Source: Myxococcales bacterium (GTDB lineage: Bacteria > Myxococcota_C > UBA6777). Taken from it: a stretch of 10,189 nucleotides of DNA. The notes under the pieces were generated by a model, which saw only the letters and a program-made list of their open reading frames with translations, ran no database searches and was not told where the DNA came from. This document shows, piece by piece, positions 1 through 5,937 of the stretch. Location: assembly GCA_027005175.1 (NCBI GenBank), contig JALTMC010000791.1, positions 484 through 10,672 on the forward strand. Reading direction: 5' to 3'. The position numbers and the translations under genes were made by a program. Within the stretch, counting starts at the first letter, position 1. Each line of letters begins with the position of its first letter.

Positions 1-225
1 CTGTTGGCCTTGGGTACAAACTAAGCGAGAATCTACCCAAGATGATATTTCCAGATATTCTTCCTGTTCCAGAAGTTTGTGTTCCTTGGTAGCTTGAGCA
101 TCCCTGGCTCCTTGTTTCCAAGAATCTAATTCACCTAAATGCTCATGGTCTACAGAACCTGCACACCCAATACAGAGTAAAAGAAAAATACAAACAACCA
201 TGAAAGCTATGCAGTTTTTAATCAT
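1..225 (-). CDS. Small lipoprotein, N-terminal part only
   Basis: An open frame begins with ATG at 225 and runs off the left edge after 75 codons. Residues 1-21 form a lipoprotein-type signal peptide: Lys at position 3, a hydrophobic stretch, then a lipobox-like end L-C-I-G-C with Cys21 as the probable lipidated residue. The box is slightly unusual because Cys occupies the -3 position. The mature part is charged and helix-prone, rich in Glu, Gln and Lys, with no motif I recognise. It should be exported by Sec and anchored to the inner or outer membrane. It lies 56 bases downstream of the 229-aa gene on the same strand, so the two may share a transcript. No good Shine-Dalgarno is visible; the bases before the ATG read GATAGACACG. 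The region is AT-rich. Function unknown. Confidence 0.7.
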   Translation of the reverse strand, partial: MIKNCIAFMVVCIFLLLCIGCAGSVDHEHLGELDSWKQGARDAQATKEHKLLEQEEYLEISSWVDSRLVCTQGQQ

Positions 226-281
226 CGTGTCTATCAAATAAAATAAGAAAAACAATCGGTAAGATCGGAACTCATAGAACC

Positions 282-971
282 TCAAGATAATGGTTCCTTA
301 CCATTATCATAGAGTGGGATAAGTATATTTTTTGCGATGATCGTTTCCTGTAGTTCTTGTAAAGCAACTTTGAGATAAATTGAACCTGCCAAACTCTGCA
401 GAATATTTACTACGATCTCACTATCGAGACTTTCTTCAGGTAGTGTATATACTAACAGTAAAGCCTGTACAGGTAGTAGTTTCTGCTGAGCTAGGTTGCT
501 ACTAGTAAAAGATGTAACTTTTCCCAAATTGTGTTTGGAGATCCAAAAACAACATTTTATGATATCCAGGATAAAGTTGGCCATGACCTCTGTCAAAGAG
601 CATTTGAATTCACGATAAAAATCGAATAATGATTCTAATATCTCAATCGAAGTTGCACCAGGGATTTCAAGAACTCTCCTGATAAAGAGCTGCAAATACT
701 CACTCGACCACTTAGGATCATCTGTATCAACAAACATTTTCAGAAAAAATAGAGACATACACTCTAAGCGAACTTCCTTTCTCACATAAAGTGGTCTATC
801 AAAAGTAGCAGTTTCAGAAACTTCGCAACCTAACAAAAGAAAGAGCTCCTTGAATATCGATTGATTTTCCAAAGATAATTCTTTGTAGCGTCGACATACC
901 TCAGATGAAAGATTACGATTATCAAGCAACTCCTGTCTTACTTGACGGAAGAACGAATTTAATTCAATCAT
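282..971 (-). CDS. Hypothetical 229-aa helical protein
   Basis: This complete 229-residue frame encodes a soluble, mostly helical protein with no signal peptide or transmembrane segment, so it is probably cytoplasmic. I recognise no family. It contains alternating amphipathic helices, which would fit a HEAT-like or other alpha-solenoid fold, and a Cys pair around residues 140-141 (K-C-C-F-W). The ATG at 971 has an AAGGA sequence about nine bases upstream. Its first 8 bases overlap the end of a 25-codon frame (964-1041), which suggests translational coupling. G+C is 35% in sampled lines 301-420, lower than the genes to the right, which points to horizontal acquisition or relaxed selection. The 3' end contains a perfect 9-bp inverted repeat. 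Together with the downstream lipoprotein it may form a small accessory cassette. An immunity or effector-partner role is possible but not supported by any motif. Confidence 0.75.
   Translation of the reverse strand: MIELNSFFRQVRQELLDNRNLSSEVCRRYKELSLENQSIFKELFLLLGCEVSETATFDRPLYVRKEVRLECMSLFFLKMFVDTDDPKWSSEYLQLFIRRVLEIPGATSIEILESLFDFYREFKCSLTEVMANFILDIIKCCFWISKHNLGKVTSFTSSNLAQQKLLPVQALLLVYTLPEESLDSEIVVNILQSLAGSIYLKVALQELQETIIAKNILIPLYDNGKEPLS
286..308 (-). other. Perfect 9-bp hairpin at the end of the 229-aa gene
   Basis: GATAATGGT (286-294) is followed by a 5-base loop and its exact reverse complement ACCATTATC (300-308). The hairpin lies inside the last codons of the 229-aa gene, just before the TGA. 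On the minus strand it is followed by TTGAGGTTC and not a T-run, so it is not a standard intrinsic terminator. It could affect mRNA decay or the ratio of the two genes, or it could be chance. Confidence 0.4.
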
Positions 972-1041
972 GAAAAAGAATCCTTACGATGGCATCGGGG
1001 CTCAATTCTCCGTCCATCACCCTCCTAATAATTTCGTTCAT
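964..1041 (-). CDS. Possible 25-aa small ORF coupled to the 229-aa gene
   Basis: An ATG at 1041 follows a strong Shine-Dalgarno GGAGGA (1051-1056) with 9 bases between. The frame encodes 25 residues beginning M-N-E-I-I-R-R-V-M and ends in TGA at 964-966, overlapping the first 8 bases of the 229-aa gene. The ATG also overlaps the stop of a frame arriving from upstream (ATGA, 1038-1041). This arrangement is typical of translational coupling, so the ORF may be a leader or small protein that controls translation of the gene after it. Alternatives are that it is the N-terminus of the 229-aa protein separated by a one-base frameshift near the T-run at 973-977, or a fragment of a decayed gene. I do not recognise the peptide. 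Confidence 0.35.
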   Translation of the reverse strand: MNEIIRRVMDGELSPDAIVRILFHD

Positions 1042-1375
1042 TCTATGATGTCCTCCAGTGATCCAGTGAATTCAAGCACTGCCGGGGAAGAGCGGAGTTC
1101 AACCGCAGGAAAAACTTCATAAGCAGTCTTTCCTGACCAGCCTAACAACTCCAGGATGCGTTGCTATTATGTCGATAGGGGGGTGATATGAACCTGCCTG
1201 AAGCCACTCTCCCCTTCGATGATGGTCATCGTTATATCCTTAAAGTTTTGCAGCAGTAGCTCTGTACTCGACCGCCTCATCTTGCGCCTTGGACTTTCTG
1301 CGTACACTCCTGACAAACCCTCTTCGGCAGACTTCAACCCTTTCCGTACTTGAAACTCCCCAACCCCCTCAAGCT
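972..1375. other. 404-base interval without a convincing full-length gene
   Basis: Between the CAP-domain gene and the 229-aa gene no full-length coding frame is convincing. The interval contains the short frames described separately. Frames here that extend to the right only do so by running antisense or out of frame through the 3' end of the CAP gene. No intrinsic terminator is visible after the CAP gene stop at 1376. No RNA gene or repeat was recognised. Confidence 0.5.
1038..1307 (-). pseudogene. Short frames, probable gene remnant or micro-ORFs
   Basis: This stretch upstream of the 25-codon ORF holds protein-like sequence without an intact gene. One frame has a GTG at 1307 and an ATG at 1280 (AAGG upstream) and reads through L-L-L-Q-N-F-K-D-I-T-M-T-I-I-E-G to two tandem stops, TAA TAG, at 1164-1169. 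The same frame then continues open for 41 codons (including G-S-L-E-D-I-I-E) to a TGA at 1038. A run of six G (1178-1183 on the plus strand) sits just before the stops, and one extra base there would bypass them in another frame. A competing frame, 1043-1120, has ATG after AGGAAAG and encodes 25 residues. I cannot choose between a decayed gene, a sequencing indel and true micro-ORFs. No family recognised. Confidence 0.3.
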
Positions 1376-2620
1376 CTATTTCCGGACATAGACCTGAACA
1401 AAGAAGATAGCTCCGGTGGAATCGATGGCAGCACCGACACCGGTGAGTTTGAGTCGTTTTGCGATGAGGTTGGAGCGATGGGATGGACTTTGGTACCAGT
1501 ATTGGTAGGCCTCTTTGGGAGAGAAGGCAACAACAATATTTTCGTGTGCTGCACGAACACGCCACCCCAACGTCTGAAATCGCTCCGTAAATGAGCCTTG
1601 TTGGGGGGAGGTGTGGGCAAAGAACTGTTCGCGCACCATGTCGTTAGCATGGGCCTGAGCAAGAGCATCCAATGTAGGATGTCTTCGAAGTTGTGGTAGC
1701 TTTCGCAGTTGGCGTTGTTGGTTTACGATCTGCCATAAACGGTGAGCGGCTGTACGTGAGTTCCAGCGTTGACGAGTTCGTGATGGGGTTGTAGTGTTGT
1801 AAGAAAGTTGTTTGAGGTAGTATACCCACAGTCTGCGCCACACTGTTCTTTGTTTTTGCTTGTGTGCCCAGGACCAGAGGTCCCATTGTGCGGAGATCCA
1901 GGGTCCTTTGTCGTCTTCCACCATGATTTGGACCTGAGTTTTGCCACCCCAGCGCACACGCCAGGAGGCAGAAAAGTAACCTTTGGCATCGAGTTGAACT
2001 TTGGGACGAATCACCTTTCCATGTGGGGTTCCAAGAACCAGCTTGGGATGCTTGAAGCCAGGAAGAAGTCGCCCTTCCACACGAGCAATGTCTCCCACAC
2101 GCCACAAACGAGCGATGGGCCGTAGGATGACACCTCGACGAGCCAGGATCATAAGACAGACGTTAACCCGATGCGAAACAACAGCCAGTCCAAAGAAGTT
2201 GGGCCGCTGTCCAGCCAAACGTGAAGCAAGAGCGCGTTGAAGAGATCGTGTCAGCTCTTGGGGGGTGCGAAAGGCCATAGCAAAGATACGTATTTGATGG
2301 TCACTTCGCCCACTGAGCCATAGCGCAGGAATGACCCAACGATGAGGAAGTGAACGAATCTGTCGGTGCGCCAGTCGGTCGGCCAAACGCCAAGCCGCTT
2401 CCCGTAGTCCATAGTCAAAGAGAGGGGCAGTGAGAGAGGAGTGACTTCGATACCAGCCCCGAAAACTTCGAAAGACAGTAGCTTCCATGGAAGAAAAAGA
2501 GCGTTGTGGAGCGGTGGTGTGAAAGGAATCGAGATGAGCAGGACGGGGAGACGCCCAGACAAAGGAGCTTGAGCAAAACCAAAGACCCAAAAAGAAATAT
2601 TTCGACAGAGATCGTGGCAT
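1376..2620 (-). CDS. Secreted CAP-domain (SCP/YkwD-like) protein
   Basis: This 414-residue protein carries an N-terminal signal peptide (about residues 1-24, ending V-W-A before Ser). Residues 289-414 form a clear CAP domain of the bacterial YkwD/SCP type: A-Q-A-H-A-N-D-M around His324, F-A-H-T-S with His336, H-E-N-I with His359 and Glu360, S-P-S-H-R-S-N-L-I with His381, and a final T-G-V-G-A-A. These are the conserved His/Glu positions of the cavity. Residues about 50-165 look like a second, degenerate CAP unit without those residues, and 170-250 read as a beta-sandwich (L-P-G, T-P-H-G-K-V, D-A-K-G-Y-F-S-A). It should act in the periplasm or outside the cell. Bacterial CAP proteins are poorly characterised, so the role is unknown. 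The gene lies 58 bases downstream of the DUF4845-like gene on the same strand. The Shine-Dalgarno at 2620 is weak. Confidence 0.9.
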   Translation of the reverse strand: MPRSLSKYFFLGLWFCSSSFVWASPRPAHLDSFHTTAPQRSFSSMEATVFRSFRGWYRSHSSLTAPLFDYGLREAAWRLADRLAHRQIRSLPHRWVIPALWLSGRSDHQIRIFAMAFRTPQELTRSLQRALASRLAGQRPNFFGLAVVSHRVNVCLMILARRGVILRPIARLWRVGDIARVEGRLLPGFKHPKLVLGTPHGKVIRPKVQLDAKGYFSASWRVRWGGKTQVQIMVEDDKGPWISAQWDLWSWAHKQKQRTVWRRLWVYYLKQLSYNTTTPSRTRQRWNSRTAAHRLWQIVNQQRQLRKLPQLRRHPTLDALAQAHANDMVREQFFAHTSPQQGSFTERFQTLGWRVRAAHENIVVAFSPKEAYQYWYQSPSHRSNLIAKRLKLTGVGAAIDSTGAIFFVQVYVRK

Positions 2621-2678
2621 GGGTCAACTATCTTTGTACAAGAGCATGAGAGCCATCGCGAAGAGGGTGTCTTATCGT

Positions 2679-3065
2679 TCAACCCGATTTTCGTCTAACT
2701 TTGAGATAGAAGTTGATGGTTGTATACTTTTTGGTGAAGGGGTATTTGACACGGGCTTTCCAATCAACATTGACCTTGATGAAGCGAGTCTCTTTATTGA
2801 TTTCGAGTTCGACATCGCTTTCTGCGATATCCACCCCGATCTTATTGAGCCGACCAACAATGGTCGTTTTGAGAGCTTCTTCACTCAGTCCGTCGGTGGT
2901 AACTCCGGCAACGGCCTCTCCCATCAAGTTTTTGGCCTTCCAGCTTTTGTACCAGGGTGGTAAAAATGTAAGAATCAGGTACGCAGCAATGACCAACAAG
3001 ACTCCTGCTGCCCAAATACTGGCCTGCCCTGACTGTCGTCGCCTTGCACGTACATCAAGCATCAT
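2679..3065 (-). CDS. DUF4845-like single-pass membrane protein
   Basis: I place the start at ATG 3065 (ATG-ATG pair) because AGGAG stands 7 bases before it. A longer frame from ATG 3122 has no good ribosome binding site and would add 19 residues of poor quality. The 128-residue product has a basic cytoplasmic N-terminus (R-A-R-R-R-Q), one transmembrane helix at about residues 15-35, then a periplasmic alpha/beta domain (L-S-E-E-A-L-K, D-V-E-L-E-I, I-K-V-N-V-D-W). This layout matches DUF4845-type proteins, which often start R-Q-x-G next to the membrane segment in a pilin-like manner. No catalytic residues are visible and the function is unknown. It precedes the CAP gene by 58 bases, probably as one transcript, and diverges from pcm. 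The family assignment is from pattern memory. Confidence 0.7.
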   Translation of the reverse strand: MMLDVRARRRQSGQASIWAAGVLLVIAAYLILTFLPPWYKSWKAKNLMGEAVAGVTTDGLSEEALKTTIVGRLNKIGVDIAESDVELEINKETRFIKVNVDWKARVKYPFTKKYTTINFYLKVRRKSG

Positions 3066-3090
3066 CCTATTACTCCTATCCAATGAGTTT

Positions 3091-3145
3091 CCTATACCAA
3101 GCACGAAATATGGATCAAGCATACCGCCAAAAATATAGAAATCAA
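3091..3145 (-). promoter_or_regulatory. Two overlapping sigma70-like promoter candidates
   Basis: Reading the minus strand, TTGATT (3140-3145) and TATGCT (3118-3123) are separated by 16 bases. TTGATC (3113-3118) and TATAGG (3091-3096) are also separated by 16 bases. Either would give a short leader for the DUF4845-like gene starting at 3065. The second pair would place transcription start about 20 bases before the ATG. They lie within the longer reading frame from 3122, which argues further for the start at 3065. Confidence 0.35.
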
Positions 3146-3251
3146 GAGCTTCTTGTGATATGTCTCAAGCGAAGTGGTTGTGTTTTGTTTATCATGTGGT
3201 GGGTAAGCTTCGACAGCAGCAAAGGTTTTTGAAGCAGAGGCGAGAGTAATT

Positions 3252-3902
3252 GTGTTGACCAGAAAGACACCCCAAGAGATGGTTCGTCAGACTCTACAAA
3301 ACCGCGACATAAAAGATCCGGATGTACTGAGGGTCATGGAGGAGGTTCCACGTTATCGATTTGTGCCCGATTCACTGCAAGAGGTAGCCTATGAAGATCG
3401 CCCTTTGCCTATCGGATGTGGACAAACCATTTCTCAGCCCTATATGGTTGCCTTTATGGCTCAGGCTGCGAGGTTGCATACGGAGTCTAAAGTTTTGGAG
3501 ATCGGTACAGGCTCAGGATACAGTGCTGCGGTCCTATCTCGCCTCGCAGGCCAAGTGTACAGCATTGAGATTCTTCCGGATCTTGCGGAGTCTGCCAAAA
3601 AGATACTCCAGCTCCTCCATTATGAGAATATCACGGTTCGAAGCGGCGATGGCAGCTTGGGCTGGCCAGAAGAGCAACCCTTTGACGCCATTGTCGTGAC
3701 CGCAGCGCCACCCCATATTCCAAAGGCTCTCCTTGCACAACTCAAGCTCGGAGGGCGCATGGTTGTACCCGTGGGAGAAGGCGATCTTCAGTCCCTTAAG
3801 ATCATTGAGCGGACAGCACAAGGGTTTGAATCCCACACTGTATTCTCCGTTCGATTTGTCCCAATGACAGGACAGATCCGTGAAGAAGGGAAAGAGCTGT
3901 GA
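3252..3902 (+). CDS. pcm: Protein-L-isoaspartate O-methyltransferase
   Basis: The 216-residue product is a full-length Pcm. It transfers a methyl group from S-adenosylmethionine to the alpha-carboxyl of L-isoaspartyl residues in damaged proteins, starting their repair. Visible family motifs are V-P-R-Y-R-F-V-P near residue 32, the substrate-region G-Q-T-I-S-Q-P-Y at 57-64, the SAM-binding V-L-E-I-G-T-G-S-G-Y at 81-90, acidic Glu106 after strand 2, S-G-D-G at 131-134, and D-A-I-V-V-T-A-A at 145-152. The C-terminal R-F-V-P-M-T-G is also typical. No signal peptide is present, so it is cytoplasmic. The start is GTG at 3252 with a purine-rich GAGGCGAGAG upstream; TTG at 3255 is possible. It is the first gene of a three-gene overlapping operon, and its TGA overlaps the GTG of the next gene. 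Confidence 0.95.
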   Translation: MLTRKTPQEMVRQTLQNRDIKDPDVLRVMEEVPRYRFVPDSLQEVAYEDRPLPIGCGQTISQPYMVAFMAQAARLHTESKVLEIGTGSGYSAAVLSRLAGQVYSIEILPDLAESAKKILQLLHYENITVRSGDGSLGWPEEQPFDAIVVTAAPPHIPKALLAQLKLGGRMVVPVGEGDLQSLKIIERTAQGFESHTVFSVRFVPMTGQIREEGKEL

Positions 3903-4960
3903 GACAAAAGTATAAGGAAACCATCGTCCATGTTGGACTGGGCAGCTTACTCCTTCTTCTGGCCTCACAGGGTCACGCTGCCACTCCCTTCATGCCCTGG
4001 TCCCAGTACGAAAAAATATGCAAGGATGCGATTCATATTCAGTGTATTCGCCAGGGAATCAAAAGGCTTGCCCGCAAAGGTATCCCAGACTCTCAAAAGT
4101 CCCAGGTCTATGGCTATCTGGCGGCAGCTTATCTTGCGATCAACCAACGACCTGATGCAGAGAAGGCATTGGTTCGCATGGTGGAGTTGGATCCCTGTCG
4201 AGATCAACCACCACCAACCCTTCCCCCAACCATGACTCGACTCTACCGAGCCACCCGTCGAAAGGTACTTCATCAGGATCAGACTCCACCTGCGATTTCA
4301 CATCAGCCGCTTAGCCTTCAACAGTTCCGAACGTCGGGACTGTTTCAAGCCACGATTACAGAAAACCTCAAGCTTCGGCAAACCACCTTGTACTACCGAC
4401 TCAGCACCAGCGGCCCTTATACAAGTATCCCGCTTCGACAGAGCGCTCCGAACAAGTTTGAGGCCCGGATAGGAGTTCGTATTCGCCAGCGAGCACGTCA
4501 CTTTCAGTATTATCTGGAGGCCATCGATTGCGCGAGGCATGTGGGCAAAGCGCAGGCAGCCAACCAACGTCCCTTTGAGATTGTGATGCAGCTCAAAGCC
4601 AGCAGTGGGCGAGTTGTTGCTGGGGCAGTTCTTATTGTGTTAGGAAGTGGCTTGCTTGTCACTTCACCTTTGACATTTCTTTCTGCGAACAGTGAACTGG
4701 AGCGCTGGAAGGCCACAAACGACATCACGAGATCCGAAGCGATACGGAGTCATATTATCCTGCTGCACGGCTTGGGCTGGAGCGGGTTAGGGTTGGGGCT
4801 AACCTTGGGGGTCATTGGAACCTATTTAGTCCTCACTCAACCTCGCAAGGTAGCTCCCACAGTTCGTCAACTTTCCCTCTATCCCAACGAGGCTGACCAT
4901 GCAACAATGGTTCGTGTTCCGCACTTTTATGATCGCAGCCCTACTCCTGCTCCTCAGTAG
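3899..4960 (+). CDS. Envelope protein with TPR, Ig-like and two TM segments
   Basis: This 353-residue protein starts with GTG at 3899, overlapping the pcm stop as GTGA, so translation is probably coupled. Residues 1-27 form a signal peptide (hydrophobic L-L-L-L-L, cleavage near G-H-A-A). Residues about 66-99 match one TPR unit (Y-G-Y-L-A-A-A-Y-L-A, then A-L-V-R-M-V-E-L-D-P). A proline-rich linker near 104-111 follows. Residues about 130-230 resemble a bacterial Ig/Fn3-like beta-sandwich (L-Y-Y-R-L-S-T-S-G-P-Y, then F-Q-Y-Y-L-E-A-I-D). Two glycine-rich membrane helices lie at about 237-257 and 286-312. The bulk should face the periplasm. No enzyme motif is visible. Its gene end overlaps the following lipoprotein gene by 62 bases, so the two proteins likely work in one assembly, possibly with this one as a membrane scaffold. 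That role is inferred. Confidence 0.85.
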   Translation: MRQKYKETIVHVGLGSLLLLLASQGHAATPFMPWSQYEKICKDAIHIQCIRQGIKRLARKGIPDSQKSQVYGYLAAAYLAINQRPDAEKALVRMVELDPCRDQPPPTLPPTMTRLYRATRRKVLHQDQTPPAISHQPLSLQQFRTSGLFQATITENLKLRQTTLYYRLSTSGPYTSIPLRQSAPNKFEARIGVRIRQRARHFQYYLEAIDCARHVGKAQAANQRPFEIVMQLKASSGRVVAGAVLIVLGSGLLVTSPLTFLSANSELERWKATNDITRSEAIRSHIILLHGLGWSGLGLGLTLGVIGTYLVLTQPRKVAPTVRQLSLYPNEADHATMVRVPHFYDRSPTPAPQ

Positions 4961-5900
4961 TTGTGGGATTCCCGGAAAACCCGGAGTTCAGGGAGAAAAA
5001 GGAGTTCGTGGCCCCGCTGGTCCCGAAGGCCCTCAAGGTCCCCCTGGTGCGAAAGGAGACCGTGGCCCTTCCGGTCCCCAAGGAGCGACAGCCTCCGTAC
5101 AAGCGTCGGATGTAAAACCTCTGGTGGAAACCATCATAAAAGCTCAGGTGGATATCGTAAAAGCCCAGGTGGAAGCATTGCAAAAGCAAATCGATGCACT
5201 CAAGCAACAACTCCAACAGGCGGGAAAGTGTCCCAAAGAGATGGTTGCGATGGGCAACTTCTGTATCGATAAGTACGAGGCGAGCCTGGACGATCCAAAC
5301 TTGTTGGGAGTTGCAGATGGCAGTCGAACCACAGCAAAAGCGATATCCAAACAAGGCGCACCACAAAGCAAGATCACATGGCTTCAGGCCGCACGTGCTT
5401 GTCGCAATGCAGGAAAGCGCTTGTGCCGTCGCCAAGAGTGGTTGCTAGGTGTTGGTGGAACTCCGGCTGGTGCGAATCCACCAGGCTCCGATGAATGTAA
5501 CACACAAGCCTCCACGTCAAGCAATACAGGGAGTCGCAGTCAATGCATCTCCACATCGGGTGTCTTCGATGGGGTCGGAAATCTCGCAGAGTGGGTTGAT
5601 GAGTGGTATGTCACAGGAGCCCCTGTGGAGACAGACCCAACCAAGTGGTTAACCCGTATGATACTTCAACCTTGGGGCACAGCTTCGATGGATGGAAAAG
5701 ATGCCACCTGGAATGTGAACGGTCGAGCCCTTGCCTCCACCACAACACCTCTCGCCCCAACGAGTGGTCTTCCCGCAGCCGCAGCCAGAGGCGGCAGCTA
5801 CCTCGACGCAGCCCAAACAGGTCTCCTCTCCCTCGACCTACGCTACGGCCCCACCACAGCAATCGAATCCATCGGATTTCGATGTTGCAAAGATAAGTAG
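4899..5900 (+). CDS. Collagen-like stalk lipoprotein with FGE-fold domain
   Basis: The ATG at 4899 has GAGG six bases upstream and lies inside the preceding gene. Residues 1-21 are a lipoprotein signal with lipobox L-S-S-C (Cys22). Immediately after the lipid site come 14 uninterrupted Gly-X-Y triplets (23-64, for example G-P-E-G-P-Q-G-P-P), then a heptad-like coiled coil (about 72-108). Residues 111-333 form an FGE-sulfatase/SUMF1-type domain: F-C-I-D-K-Y-E-A, W-L-Q-A-A-R-A-C, G-K-R-L-C-R-R-Q-E-W, G-V-F-D-G-V-G-N-L-A-E-W, A-R-G-G-S-Y and the final G-F-R-C-C. The catalytic Cys pair of true formylglycine-generating enzymes is not evident after R-G-G-S, so a binding, C-type-lectin-like role is more likely. 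The expected architecture is a trimeric rod anchored by lipids and displaying globular heads. It is the last gene of the operon and converges on the CheA-like gene with 37 bases between. Confidence 0.92.
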   Translation: MQQWFVFRTFMIAALLLLLSSCGIPGKPGVQGEKGVRGPAGPEGPQGPPGAKGDRGPSGPQGATASVQASDVKPLVETIIKAQVDIVKAQVEALQKQIDALKQQLQQAGKCPKEMVAMGNFCIDKYEASLDDPNLLGVADGSRTTAKAISKQGAPQSKITWLQAARACRNAGKRLCRRQEWLLGVGGTPAGANPPGSDECNTQASTSSNTGSRSQCISTSGVFDGVGNLAEWVDEWYVTGAPVETDPTKWLTRMILQPWGTASMDGKDATWNVNGRALASTTTPLAPTSGLPAAAARGGSYLDAAQTGLLSLDLRYGPTTAIESIGFRCCKDK

Positions 5901-5937
5901 TTCAACGACAGAAACAGAGAACCATCATCATATGTGT

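Noticed and set aside
3066-3122. N-terminal extension of the DUF4845-like protein by 19 residues, from ATG 3122.
   Set aside because: No Shine-Dalgarno precedes that ATG, and the AGGAG seven bases before ATG 3065 gives a much better start with a normal basic N-terminus before the membrane helix.
2619-3138. Plus-strand frames opposite the DUF4845-like gene.
   Set aside because: They are antisense to a gene with a good ribosome binding site and a coherent membrane-protein layout, and none has its own initiation signal.
4899-5900. Variable protein of a diversity-generating retroelement, suggested by the FGE/C-type-lectin fold and the G-F-R ending.
   Set aside because: No reverse transcriptase gene, template repeat or near-copy of the 3' end is present in the window. 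The fold alone is not enough.
5901-5937. Bidirectional terminator between the convergent lipoprotein and CheA-like genes.
   Set aside because: The 37 bases contain no stem of useful length and no T-run on either strand.
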